64,000 nucleotides of DNA from the NCBI GenBank assembly GCA_015680685.1, contig MNCI01030886.1, positions 78,105-142,104 on the forward strand. Reading direction: 5' to 3'. The position numbers and the translations under genes are program-made. The DNA comes from Gnetum montanum. Lineage: Eukaryota; Streptophyta; Gnetopsida; Gnetales; Gnetaceae. The notes beneath the pieces were generated by a model. It did not search any database. It was not told where the DNA came from and saw only the letters and a list, made by a program, of their open reading frames with translations. The first letter of the stretch is position 1, and each line of letters opens with the position of its first letter. This document shows, piece by piece, positions 23,601 to 34,300 of this stretch.

Positions 23601-24183
23601 ACCTTTCTAGGAAACTATCAAACCCTAGGAGTCCCTTAATCTATCTCCAAGTCACCGGGAATGAACCTCATAAGGCTCTTCTTGACTCAAGTTCCGGAGT
23701 CAACTTAATTTTACGAGAGATGTATCAAGCCTGGAATCTACCCCAACTTAAGAAGAGCAATATTCAACTCAAACTGGCTGACCAATCCATCACCATTCCC
23801 TTGGGATTGGTGGAGGACATTGTCACCACTGTGTGTGTTTGGTCCTACCTAGCTGATTTCTTGGTGATTGAAGTTAACAACAACGAAGGGGACTTTCCAA
23901 TTATAATGGGAAGGGCATGGCTGAGTACAGTAGACACATGCCTAGGAATTCGTGATCTTTCCTTGGAAATATCTAAGGTAAATATTTATGGAAAGATCAA
24001 GAAGAGGAAAGTTCCATGCATCACATACAATGATTCATCAGGTGATGACATGGAGGAACGCACAACATCTCCTCCATGCAACAGGTATGCCCTTGAAACT
24101 GTGAGACAAAGATGCCTGTATGTAGCAACCACACAACCAGTAGTAGACACCTCATGGTTGATAGCTAGTCGAAAGAGCAACTA
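23600..24183 (+). pseudogene. Aspartic protease of inner element
   Basis: SPLIYLQVTGNEPHKALLD leads into DSSSGVNLIL, the active site, where the catalytic Gly (DSG in the outer copy) is Ser. Then NLPQLKKSNIQLKL, ITIPLGLVEDIVTT and FPIIMGRAWLSTVD (substrate-flap end). The open part is 23720-24183, with a C-terminal tail of about 60 residues after the fold. Loss of the glycine alone would likely impair catalysis. Nothing pol-like follows. Confidence 0.88.
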
Positions 24184-25652
24184 ACAAATATGCATGGAAT
24201 GAATTGAGAAAACAACTCATGCTCATAACGAAGGCATAGATACCTTGGAATATGAGCGTCGCCAACTTCCACCCCTTAATCTGAGAACATCAATGGGGAG
24301 AAGTTGGGCACTTCAAAGAAATTCAAATAGGCGCTCATTATTTTGGATCTCTCTCTTTCCATTTAGTCATGGGGGGGATGGCCACCTATGCTAATCATTT
24401 GGGGGCCTTTAGTTCTTTTTAATTTTTTTTACATGTTTTTGTTTTACAAGTTTTTGTTTTACACATTTTTTTACATGTTTTTGTCTTACACGTTTTTTTT
24501 TTACAAATTTCTTTAACTTTTCTTGTTTTTTTTTCAACATCGTTATACTTTTTCCTTGTGTGTGTGTGTGTGTGATCCACCTTGTAAGTTTGTCACCAAT
24601 AAGTGCTCTTCATGATGGTATGAACTGTTTTCATATTGATTACTAATGTTTGGTTTTTACCTTTAAGTCATGATGTTGATACTAAGGTATCTTTCTTTTG
24701 ATATAACAGGCAATGAGTTCNNNNNNNNNNNNNNNNNNNNNNNNNNNNNNNNNNNNNNNNNNNNNNNNNNNNNNNNNNNNNNNNNNNNNNNNNNNNNNNN
24801 NNNNNNNNNNNNNNNNNNNNNNNNNNNNNNNNNNNNNNNNNNNNNNNNNNNNNNNNNNNNNNNNNNNNNNNNNNNNNNNNNNNNNNNNNNNNNNNNNNNN
24901 NNNNNNNNNNNNNNNNNNNNNNNNNNNNNNNNNNNNNNNNNNNNNNNNNNNNNNNNNNNNNNNNNNNNNNNNNNNNNNNNNNNNNNNNNNNNNNNNNNNN
25001 NNNNNNNNNNNNNNNNNNNNNNNNNNNNNNNNNNNNNNNNNNNNNNNNNNNNNNNNNNNNNNNNNNNNNNNNNNNNNNNNNNNNNNNNNNNNNNNNNNNN
25101 NNNNNNNNNNNNNNNNNNNNNNNNNNNNNNNNNNNNNNNNNNNNNNNNNNNNNNNNNNNNNNNNNNNNNNNNNNNNNNNNNNNNNNNNATTTGCTAAGTT
25201 ACATTAATCATGAAACACACAAGGGGTTGTACACCACCTTGTTCTTGGGATTCCATTCCATTCTCTTCTCTCCATCCTTCTTTCCATTGTTCACCTCATT
25301 GCCGGTTGTATCATTAGTGTATATTTTAGTTGACGCATTATTTCTTTTCGGTAAATTCTTGTGGTTAAGACTTTAACTCTGGTTCCAAATGACATTCCGA
25401 GAGCCTATGGACTCTTTGAATGTGGGTTTGTCAGGGCATTAAGGGCATGAGCCTACTTTGGGGAGGACTCGCTAACATTCCTATTTGGTGCACCAATTAA
25501 ATTCTTTTCCCTAACATTTTTGCAATTAATTTTATTTTGTTCATTTCCATCTTGACATCCATTTCATCAACGTTATAGTTGTCTCTTTTTCTTTATCTTT
25601 CTTATTCCTTTTCTTTCTCCATTTTAACACTACCTGAGGTTCGCTATTAGTC
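24184..25652. other. Noncoding region of inner element with assembly gap
   Basis: Contains degenerate T-rich repeats of TTTTACATGTTTTTGT type (24420-24510), a TG run (24556-24573), a 468-base gap (24721-25188), a pyrimidine-rich stretch (25500-25630) and two AGTCATGGGGG boxes (24364, 25649). No coding signal. Confidence 0.6.
24721..25188. other. Assembly gap (468 N)
   Basis: Run of N; frames reported through it are meaningless. Confidence 1.
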
Positions 25653-26024
25653 ATGGGGGTATGGGGCCAAATGTTTTTGATTTTTCTCCTAACCCCTACA
25701 CCTTTGGTAGTCATCAATATTATATCTCCAGATCCGTATCAGCTAGACCACAACCTAGCCGATGGACCTTTCACTGAAGCAAGGTATCAACTACATCGAA
25801 ATTCATTTACCCTTGCTAATACAAAAATTGTGTTGTGTGTGCAAATGGAAATCATGCAACAATGGATTGGATCTGGAAGGAACACTTGGCATGGAGCAAT
25901 GCTAGAAGCAGCCATGCAAGGAGCAAGGTCGATGGCACACTTACGGATGGACAACAAAAGGCGCAATCTTAGCGTTGGCAGTAGCAACACTTCTTTCTCT
26001 CTCTCTTTCTCAGCTGCCAAATGA
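25653..26024 (+). CDS. Uncharacterised 123-codon frame near 3' end of inner element
   Basis: Open frame from ATG at 25653. The N-terminal third is hydrophobic (MGVWGQMFLIFLLTP) but starts inside the AGTCATGGGGG box, so this start is doubtful. The rest is Met/Gln/Ala/Arg-rich (MEIMQQWIGSGRNTWHG, MLEAAMQGARSMAHLRM) and ends in a Ser run. No family recognised. By position it could be the remnant of the accessory ORF seen in M and the outer element, but I see no convincing match. May be chance. Confidence 0.25.
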   Translation: MGVWGQMFLIFLLTPTPLVVINIISPDPYQLDHNLADGPFTEARYQLHRNSFTLANTKIVLCVQMEIMQQWIGSGRNTWHGAMLEAAMQGARSMAHLRMDNKRRNLSVGSSNTSFSLSFSAAK

Positions 26025-26170
26025 GGCTTGATGTCAATGTAATAAGGTGTTCACTCTTGTTGTCATGAACACCAGTGTTGTCTTTTCTTGTAATGATGAT
26101 CAGTTCACAAGTCATCCCATTAGTTTCATTTTGAGTCAATAATCCCATACCTTCCCAATATTATTGTAAG

Positions 26171-26207
26171 GAACTTGAGGACAAGTTTTTATTCAGTCAT
26201 AGGGGTA
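26171..26207 (+). other. Polypurine tract region, inner element
   Basis: GAACTTGAGGACAAGTTTTT followed by AGTCATAGGGGTA directly before the 3' LTR. The outer element has a parallel stretch at 32175-32210 (TCAAGGATAAGTTTCTAGTC, then TGTGGAGGTA). Confidence 0.65.
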
Positions 26208-26216
26208 TGATGGGAT

Positions 26217-26305
26217 GCAATATCACATGGGTCGCAATATCGCGTACACGATATCGTGGTCGCTGCGATATCGCATCCCACGTGATATCGCATACGCAAT
26301 ATCGC
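26217..26305. repeat. Six-copy palindrome array in U3 of 3' LTR
   Basis: Units of NNNATATCNN form at 26217, 26234, 26248, 26265, 26282 and 26296, spacing 17-14-17-17-14. This equals two copies of the three-unit block of the 5' LTR. Several CpG have decayed to CpA or TpG. Confidence 0.85.
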
Positions 26306-26321
26306 AGTGCACCGCAAAGTC

Positions 26322-26330
26322 TATAAATAA
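26322..26330 (+). promoter_or_regulatory. TATA box, inner 3' LTR
   Basis: TATAAATAA, same context as 20190-20198. Confidence 0.75.
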
Positions 26331-27044
26331 GAGGCAGCTATCCCTTATTTTCCATCCTAGGCTTAGACCGTAATGAAACTCTGGTAGTTTGATCTCTACA
26401 AAGATAGAATATTTTCCATGTGCCCATAGTAGGAACTCCAAAGTGAACGGATCGTTATTCGAGTAGATATTGTACCTGAACACATATTTGTGTACGGAAA
26501 TAAAGATGAACTTCTTGGATAAACCTTGTAGTGCATGGAATAGGCTAATTAGGACTTTTATTTATTGTTATTTACTGTTTATCTTTTACATGCTTTATTA
26601 GGAATTAAATCTTTCTCAACCCTTCTCTCCTAGTTAAGTGCCTCAGTACGACTACTTCGAGCACATGCGTTACACGTGGTGATCCCAACAACGACTAGCG
26701 TTTGGTAACCACAGTTGCATTGGTTCAGGGTGTGAACGGTAAGTGGGAACAGATGTTGATGCTAGGTTAATTTAGACTTAGTTAGTTAGTTAAGGTTAGT
26801 AATTAGTCTCTTCAACCCTTCACCTCAATAGCATAGGAGATAAAACAAAAAAGCTATAAAAATCATATACCTCGGACTTACTTAACCATACACCGTGACA
26901 AGTACAAGTCTGGGAAGACAACGAATAATTAACCTTAAGTGTTCCATGAGGCATGTAGGCACTTAGTCTATGGAGTTCGACTGGATCGCTCGTGTTACAC
27001 TCATATTCGTATGGTTGAGTGTAGGGGTACCTCGCCACTCATCA

Positions 27045-27049
27045 ATGGG
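27045..27049. repeat. Target site duplication ATGGG, right
   Basis: Exact match to 20119-20123. Confidence 0.95.
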
Positions 27050-29215
27050 GGAGATGCCCTATCTTGATTTAGGAATTGATAAGTAGTTTTCAACCTTTTT
27101 TGTTTTCTAATTTTTTGGTTTATAATTATTTGTTATACTTTTTCACATTTCTTACTAATTTTTCACATTCTTGATATCTTTTCTATTCTTTTATACTTTT
27201 CTCATTTCTTAATAATTTTCTATTCTTTAATATATTTTAAATTCTTTCTCCATTTTTCCATTCTTATCATTTTTCTATAATTTTTCATCATTTGTCTTGT
27301 ACATATTTTTTTTGATTTTTCAGTAAAGTGCAAAGAAATAAAGCAAGATGTAGTCATAATAATGTGAAGGTTATCCTATATTATCAAATCATTGAAGAAC
27401 TAATTCTACATACAATGCGACCATATCATTCATCCACTCATTTCCAATAATAAAAGGTTCTTACCATACCCATAATGATATTCTTTTCAAAAAAAACTAA
27501 AATAAACTTGTGATCATTATGCCTGGATAGAAAAGTGAAGAACCAAGTAGATATGAAAAAGGTGTGACATCAAGGGGAGTTGTGGATTCTCTTGCACTAC
27601 TATTATAAGTTTTATCCTATTGTAAAGGTTGTGTTATTTTCTTAAGTTCTAACAAAATATTCTAGTATGAGTAAAATAAGTGCTACCTTACCATGTCACT
27701 AGAATGACATGTTATCCATGCCTAAAGGTAGTCTTCTAGTAAGGTCAACATATTGAAAATATAATAAATGCATAGAATAAAATTTCTAGGGATTCGATTA
27801 GAAAGACATGTTACTCATGTCTAAAGGTACACGGCTTCTATGAAATCTCAAAAATAAATTGTGCTATTAATAAACTCCTTCCTTGAACTACATTGCCAAG
27901 TGATAATGCTTCTTACAATAGTGGTAGTCTTATGGTTGCTAGTTATGGGATGATACAATGCAATGTCACTGGTAAGTGGTATGGACTTGGTTTGGATCTT
28001 GGATGGAAGGGCTAATGATCACTTTAACAATACATCACACACAATAATTAATTATGCCTATGGTAAGACACCTCAAGTCCCAATTTTTGTAATCCTTTCT
28101 AATCTTTTTCCACCTCACTGGCATATATAATCATAATTCTATGGCTCTATATAATATAGTGTTCTTTTCTCATTTGGGTGATACTAACATGTATGCTTTT
28201 CAAGATAGGTATCTACTACATTCAACTCCTTGGATGTCTGTGAATGCTTATAGGTGTGGTTATACAAGGGTACTAAGGGTTGAAGCCTGCTTTGGGGAGG
28301 ATGCATTTTTATAACTCTTGTACCTCATACATGATGACTGATTCCACATCATCTTGTGCCTCCAAGATACCTTAACCATCAATGTTTACTTTCCTAAATT
28401 CTCATATCCAATCATACTTTTGCCAATTCCCACTACCATCTCTTATACATCTAATTAATCTTCTTTGTCAAAGATTCCTTTATGATCAAAGATCCTTTAG
28501 ACAACTTCTACATCTTTCAAACTATCCATTTAACTCAACTTTTTCACCAAAGATTGCTTAAAAATCAAAATTTTTTGGTGCTGATGTCATAGCTATGATG
28601 TATTAGGCCCTACGACATTACAACTATGATGTTGCACCAACAAAAATCTATATATGCATACAAGAAGTTAGAAGATCTTTCATTTTCACATTTCCAAGTA
28701 AAGGGAGTTCATGCTATTTTTCTAAGCTTCTAACACCAAAACTTCCAAGCTTCATAACTTCCTCACCATAACTCTAATTTGCATGATTTTTGAATCCTCT
28801 TGATCAGAGTGCCTAATTTAGTCATGGGGGAGTATATTGTGTGTAGATAAGTGAAGTTGAGCCAAATTTTTATCATGCTAGAAGAGATTATTAAGGGTAA
28901 GCATAAGAGTAAATAAGAATATTTTAATCAATTAATGACATGAAAGCTAATAAGCCTAACTGATTCTCCTAGCTAACCATCCAATAACACAATAAACAAG
29001 GAAAGGATGACTCTAAGAAGTTTTAATAATTAAAAGAACAAGAAAATAAGGGATTTCTTTTTGAATTTTTCCAACTCTGCAATCATAGTAAAAGTCATGG
29101 GTAATAATAGGAATAAAAATTAGATCAAAACCAAGGATCTAAGGAAGGATTATGAACTATTAGAAACCTATTTTAAATCCTTAGATACACTCAAATAAAC
29201 TTTTGATGATTGCAG
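27050..29215. other. Noncoding spacer of outer element
   Basis: No pol-like sequence on either strand. Contains a pyrimidine-rich stretch (27080-27310), an AT-rich part, a self-complementary cluster of CATAGCTATG and related boxes at 28575-28640, and an AGTCATGGGGG box at 28821. A good 3' splice site (TTTTGATGATTGCAG) ends it at 29215, next to the accessory ATG. Confidence 0.6.
29201..29215 (+). promoter_or_regulatory. Candidate 3' splice site before accessory ORF
   Basis: TTTTGATGATTGCAG immediately precedes ATGGCTCCC at 29216, suggesting the accessory protein was made from a spliced message, as known for extra ORFs of some plant gypsy elements. Confidence 0.5.
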
Positions 29216-31990
29216 ATGGCTCCCAAGAGATCCATAGTAGAAGGACCCTCATAGCAAGAAGTAAAAAACCACGAGGTCAAGATAGAGGATAAACCAAAGA
29301 ATAGATGCCACAAGCAAAGTAGGAAGCCCAATCTTTCATCATCCACCAACAAACTCCTACCAAAAAACAATCTGTACAAGTTAAGGTATAGGAACCACTA
29401 GCTCTAGAACAAGGATAGAGCCTAAGGATATTAGCAAAATGCCTCCAAACCATTCAAGAGAGGTCCATCATGTTGACAATAATTGTGAAATTAAATTTTG
29501 AACCATTTATGGAGTTTGCTCCAGACAACGTCAAAACCTAACTCCAAGCCTCTCTTGTATGACCAACTCTATCCAACAATGGTGAATGGTACTTAGAATA
29601 AGTATACCAATTTTGTAAAGAATAAGCAGGATGATGTAACTGTGAAATTTGAAGAAGTCTCAGTGACTTATTCTATTGAAGCTATTACAAAGGCACTTAA
29701 TATTCCCAATGTTGGAGCAAATGTATTGCAAATATCAACCAGATTTAACACTAATGCAAAGAATCTATGACTCCAAAGAGAAAAGAAGAAATAGGATAAA
29801 CAATATAGTGAATTAATTGTTTAGGAGAAGATCTACTTCAAGATTGAGACTTATCATTTGTTCCTAACTAAGAGACTCAATAGGATTTCCACTTATGCAG
29901 CTAGAGGAAGTGCAATTCTCATGGGGAAATTTAATGCTAACATAGCACATCTACTCTTCCTAGAGAACTAGAGGAGGTTCAAAGAAAAGAAGGTAGGGAA
30001 ACTTACAATGTCATTCCCCTATCTAATTAAAAATTTGTGCAAGCAAGCAGGAATTCTAGGATACACCGATGATGTTCTGAGAAAAGCCCAAAATGCATCA
30101 TATGTTGAAATGTCTAAACCAATGCCACCAAATAAGGATCAGTTGGAGAAGCTAGTAGGCATTGAGGGAGCATCAGGTTCTACACTAGCGAGTAATCTTC
30201 TAGTAACTGGATAGCAACAACAAGTAGGGCCTAGTGGGTGAACACCTACTTGTGAAAAACTTGAACAAAGAGCACCACTGACACAACAAGACTAAAGACC
30301 TTTCATGAGTCACTTGCAACAAATTACACAAATCATCAGTTGAGGAACAAGGGAAGGTTCTACTTTCTACCAAGTAATAGATAACTCCATAAGGTCTATG
30401 ATATCACTAGGATCTGCTAGTAGGAAAGTATCTCTACAGGCAAGAGAGAAAGATGAATGGGCACAATAAATTTCAAGGAATGCTACATCTTTTCAAGTTA
30501 TGTTAGAAATCAAGGAAGGAGTCATATTAGTGGTGATGAAACATCAAGATCCAACAAAAGTAATTACTGACCATATCAAGAAATCATTTAATGATTCCAT
30601 TGTACCACTAGTGGATATTACTAGAACTAGAAATGTTAAGATGATAGTCAAAACATTAATGATCCTAATAGAACATGAAGATGTTCTCGATTGATTGCTA
30701 TAGATAGAACAAGTCATGCAAAATCTCTTTGATATCCCTAGCAATATTACTATAGTTCAATCTAATCTTATAGCAATAAAAGGAAAGTTAGTCTTGGCAA
30801 AGACAAGGGTAGAACATGCAAGGAATAAAGTGCAGAGGCTACAAGCTAAATTAGCAGCTTTGAGAGTAGAGAAGAAAGACCCTGCACAATATGTAGTCCC
30901 ATACTAGCTAGATGTCTTCAGGATAGAACAAGTGAGGTAGTGCATAGCACAAAACTTCCAAGTTGAGATGGAGAAGAAGAAGGCTATATGGAACACCTTA
31001 GTGGCAGAATCACAAATGTATGCACATGTCAAAGACATCACTACCTTGGAAGAAGAAAATAAAAAGGTTACTACCAATAATACAAGGTTGACAGACATCA
31101 AAAAGTAAAAAATGTTCGTGAGGAAAGCATTCATCAACTACAAGAACAATTCATCAAAGTTAACCAAGACATGAACAAATTGGCCAAAGAAAATCAAATC
31201 ATATCAACGGACAAAGTTTGTACCATCAAACAAAAATCAATAGTTGAGATAAGTGCATGGCAAAATGAGGTCAAGAAATATGAAACGCTCAAAGAACACT
31301 TCAAAGATCATGTGGGCATGTATAAATAGATCAATGAAAAAGAGATCTAGATGGCCAAGGATAAGATCAATTCAATTACAACACAAATACTAGATTGGTA
31401 TCCAATTCTAGTTAGCCTTGCCCATATCCACCAAGCTGAAGTAAAGAATAAGAACCTACAGATAGAAGATCTCATCAAATACATGGGATTAGCAAACATT
31501 TAGTATGTTAATCTGGCCATGTTAATAGTAGGAAGGCCAAGAAATGAGCTTGAGAAAAAGGTAGCTATAGTTTATGTTGTGTGAGGAGTTTACAGATCAA
31601 AAGGACACACAACAAAAATTACATGTGGAAAATGCTAAATTGGAAATTTTAAAAGCTAGCTACAAAGGATAGAAAGATGTAGTAGCAAACCTGGCTCACC
31701 AAATGACTAACTATCAATAATTGAGAAATGTGACTAGGGCATTTGAAAATGAAAGAAGGTAGTTTGTTGCTCGATATGTGAAGTCTAATAAAATGTTTCC
31801 ATAGCAACCACACCCATGGGAAGTACTAATGTAATCAAACATTGTAGAATTTGTATGGATGGTACATGATTCTAGGATAGAAGAAGAAAAGCTGTAGGCA
31901 CTCTTTAACTAATACCAAATTCAAAAGCCCAATGACAAGAAAAAGAAGCTAATCAAGGAGCCATCACTACTAGGAACTTGAAGGCTACAT
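29216..31990 (+). pseudogene. Accessory ORF of outer element (globular N-terminus, long coiled coil)
   Basis: Frame starting MAPKRSIVEGPS at 29216, more than 800 codons, with many stops and at least one frameshift (about 31110). The N-terminal 330 codons are globular: EEVSVTYSIEAITKALNIPN, RLNRISTYAARGSAILMGKF and FKEKKVGKLTMSFPYLIKNL then CKQAGILGYTDDV. This resembles the 'putative plant transposon protein' domain as I remember it. From about 30720 on it is heptad-like and Lys/Glu-rich (VQRLQAKLAALRVEKK, ITTLEEENKKVTTNN, KVNQDMNKLAKENQ), a long coiled coil. A relative sits in M at 2365-1. Function unknown; an envelope role is unlikely as no membrane segment is seen. Confidence 0.75.
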
Positions 31991-32210
31991 CACGCTATGT
32001 CATTTTGTTTTGTTAACTATCAAATGTCCATCATGCTATGCATGATAATTTTGTAAATGTACCACTCGAACCACAATGTGGCATCCAGAGTTAAGTAGTC
32101 ATGTATATAGGTAGTCATGTCAAGTCTAAGTATATCTATTAATTTTCTAAGGAACTCTATCCTCCTTTTGTTTTAACTCAAGGATAAGTTTCTAGTCAAT
32201 TGTGGAGGTA
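31991..32210 (+). other. 3' noncoding end and polypurine tract of outer element
   Basis: AT-rich; ends TGTGGAGGTA right before the LTR. Confidence 0.6.
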
Positions 32211-33104
32211 TGATAAAATCATTTTTTATGAGGCATGATATCGTATCTATGATATTGTAGCTCTACCTACATCATCATTGATACAATGTATTGGGAGCTA
32301 TGTGGCCCTATAAATATCAAAACTTGGTCACATCAATAGAAGAACTTTCATTACAGTCATAGGAAAACACTTGTAGTTTTTTTGTTAGTTTACACTTAGC
32401 AATAGAGTGAATGCATTTAGTGTTGTGTCAAGTAGTTGAATGAAATATTTATTCGAGTGAATTGTACTTGGGCACAGTTCATGAATGGCAATAAAGATCA
32501 AGATTGCTTATCATCATTATAGCATCCACTTAGTTTCTTTATTTTACTCAACTATCTTTACTTAGTTTAATTGTAATTCCTTTATTATGTTTACTTTAGT
32601 TAGTTCTTTAAATTTCTAAAATAATTTACTTTTCACATTTATTAGTAAGGCAAAATGAGTACAATTGGTTTCAAGCATATAAGCGTAATCATTTGGTAAT
32701 CCTAGTAGTGTTATTGCTTGATTCACCTAGTAGCATAACACTTGGTAACCCAATGATGGTTACATGAGCCTAAGATGTATATGACAAGCTAGGAATGAAT
32801 GCTCATCACCATAGGCAAGAATAGATTTATATTTTTGTGATCACCTAGACTTAGATTTTATTCTTACTTTTATTATGGTAGTGAGTAGGAGTAACATGAG
32901 CTCACAACATCCACATATCATATGCCTCACTAAGAGTTAAACCATACACTTTCACTTCTCTAACTCAAAGTGGAAAGACATCAATCATGAACTAATTATC
33001 AACATCTAGCATACTTACATTGTCCATCCATGGATTACAATCTAGTCACATGTGTGCACTGATGACTTGTACGGTGGAGTGTTTGGATATCCTACCACTC
33101 ATCA
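32211..33104 (+). mobile_element. 3' LTR of outer element
   Basis: TGATAAAATC...CTCATCA, 894 bp, matching the split 5' LTR. TATA at 32309-32316. Upstream are GATATC-containing boxes (ATGATATCGTAT, ATGATATTGTAG) akin to the inner palindrome array. Confidence 0.92.
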
Positions 33105-34300
33105 ACTTGCTTTTGAAAGGATATAAATCCTTGAAACCTCCTACTATTCTTTCTTTGATGTATTTCCCTCATATGTAATTGTTCATATAAATATGACCCA
33201 AATATTTAAAAGAATATACTATTTGTACATTGGGATCTCTAAAAAAAACTTATAATAGGTATTTTTTGTATTTGAGATCATAAATTTGGTTTTATTCACA
33301 TTTACTTGAAGACCGGATGGGAGACAATAATTTTCTAAAATTTGCAACATATTTTGCATACCTTCTATAGTATAGGAGATTAAGGTGATCGGCATACAAA
33401 ATAAGATTAACTACTTGGGATCCATTTTGATAATGTGACCATCTTTCTTATTGCATAACCATTCTTTTGTTTCATTAATAAAGATACCAAAGTGATTTGA
33501 AGATAATGGATAACTTTTCTTAACTTCAATTTTGTTCTACAATTGAAAATTTTTTCTCTGAATTACTCTGTAATTTCAATAATCATTTCCTCATATAATC
33601 TTTGAGTTTATAATCCATTCTGAAGGGAAGCCAATTTTATGCAAATGCAACCATAGTTTTATACAAACCACTTAATTATATGCTTTTGTAAAATAAACAA
33701 AAAAAAAAGTAAAAACTATTTTGTTAGGCTTTTTTCCAAGCTTCATGTAATGTCTAAGAGTAACTAAGTGATCAACCGTGAAATGATCTTGTCTAAAACT
33801 TGCTTAACATCTTGCCTTGACTTGGTTAACATTAGGCTAAGAACACATTCTCTTTTTTACTAGAGTGTCTAAAAAATTAGCAAAAATATTACTTATAATG
33901 ATCATTTAATAATTGTTGAACCTATATTTATTCCCCTTTTTATATAACAAGATAGCCTTACCAATTTTCCAATGTTTGATCTAATCCTTGACCTATTACT
34001 GAATTTAATCCATGTCAAATTTCTTTATGAATAGCAGGTCTTGTCTACTTTAATAATTTTGCATATAACACATATGAATATACAATTTTACCAAATGTCA
34101 ACTTTTTAATACCCTCTATAACTTCATCAATAGTAAATTGGAAAGATGCTTGATATACAGTAGTAGTAGAATTATCATCTTCTCATGTAAATAGTTTATT
34201 GTAAAATAAGCAAATGTCTTGGAAATAAAAATTAAATGATAAAGAGGTTGTACACATGATAAACATCCTATAGTTAAAAGGTTTTTCCTTTCCATGTTGT
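33105..34300 (-). pseudogene. LINE ORF2 reverse transcriptase (left part of the split LINE)
   Basis: Minus strand: ...PLSSNHFGIFINETKEWL (canonical PLSPxLFxLxID), then LILYADH (active site YADD with the last Asp changed to His, about 33400-33375), then IEGMQNMLQILENYCLPSGL and VNVNKTKFMISN, the standard post-catalytic LINE block, and RIYILSK at the edge. It stops at 33105, the outer LTR boundary, and continues in frame at 12197. Frameshifts between blocks. The RT copies LINE RNA at a nicked target. Confidence 0.78.

Larger units (their letters stand above)
20124..27044 (+). mobile_element. Inner LTR element, gag-protease only (Athila-related, non-autonomous)
   Basis: Complete insertion with 793-bp and 837-bp LTRs (TGATGGG...CTCATCA), exact ATGGG duplication, tRNA-Asp primer site (20918-20936), gag (21060-22964), linker, protease (23600-24183) and polypurine tract (26201-26207). 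Between protease and 3' LTR there are about 2 kb without RT, RNase H, integrase or the accessory ORF; 468 bases of it are unsequenced (24721-25188), too few for a pol. LTRs differ by only a few percent by eye apart from a block duplication, so it is younger than its host element. Such gag-bearing elements need pol from relatives. Confidence 0.92.
26208..27044 (+). mobile_element. 3' LTR of inner element
   Basis: Same ends as 20124-20916. Longer mainly because the palindrome block is doubled (six units). TATA at 26322-26330. Confidence 0.95.
12198..33104 (+). mobile_element. Outer Athila-like LTR element, gag-protease plus accessory ORF, no pol
   Basis: Plus-strand element with 5' LTR 12198-12544 plus 15908-16434, primer site 16436-16455, gag from 16586, protease at 19186-19578, spacer, accessory ORF 29216-31990, polypurine tract near 32201-32210 and 3' LTR 32211-33104. 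Two later insertions (12545-15902 and 20124-27044) are nested in it; without them it is about 10.6 kb. No RT, RNase H or integrase is recognisable between protease and accessory ORF, so it would have needed enzymes from a relative such as M. The LTRs differ by more than the inner pair, which fits greater age. Confidence 0.85.

Noticed and set aside
24670-25207. Two open frames of 160-175 codons
   Set aside because: Made up of N bases.
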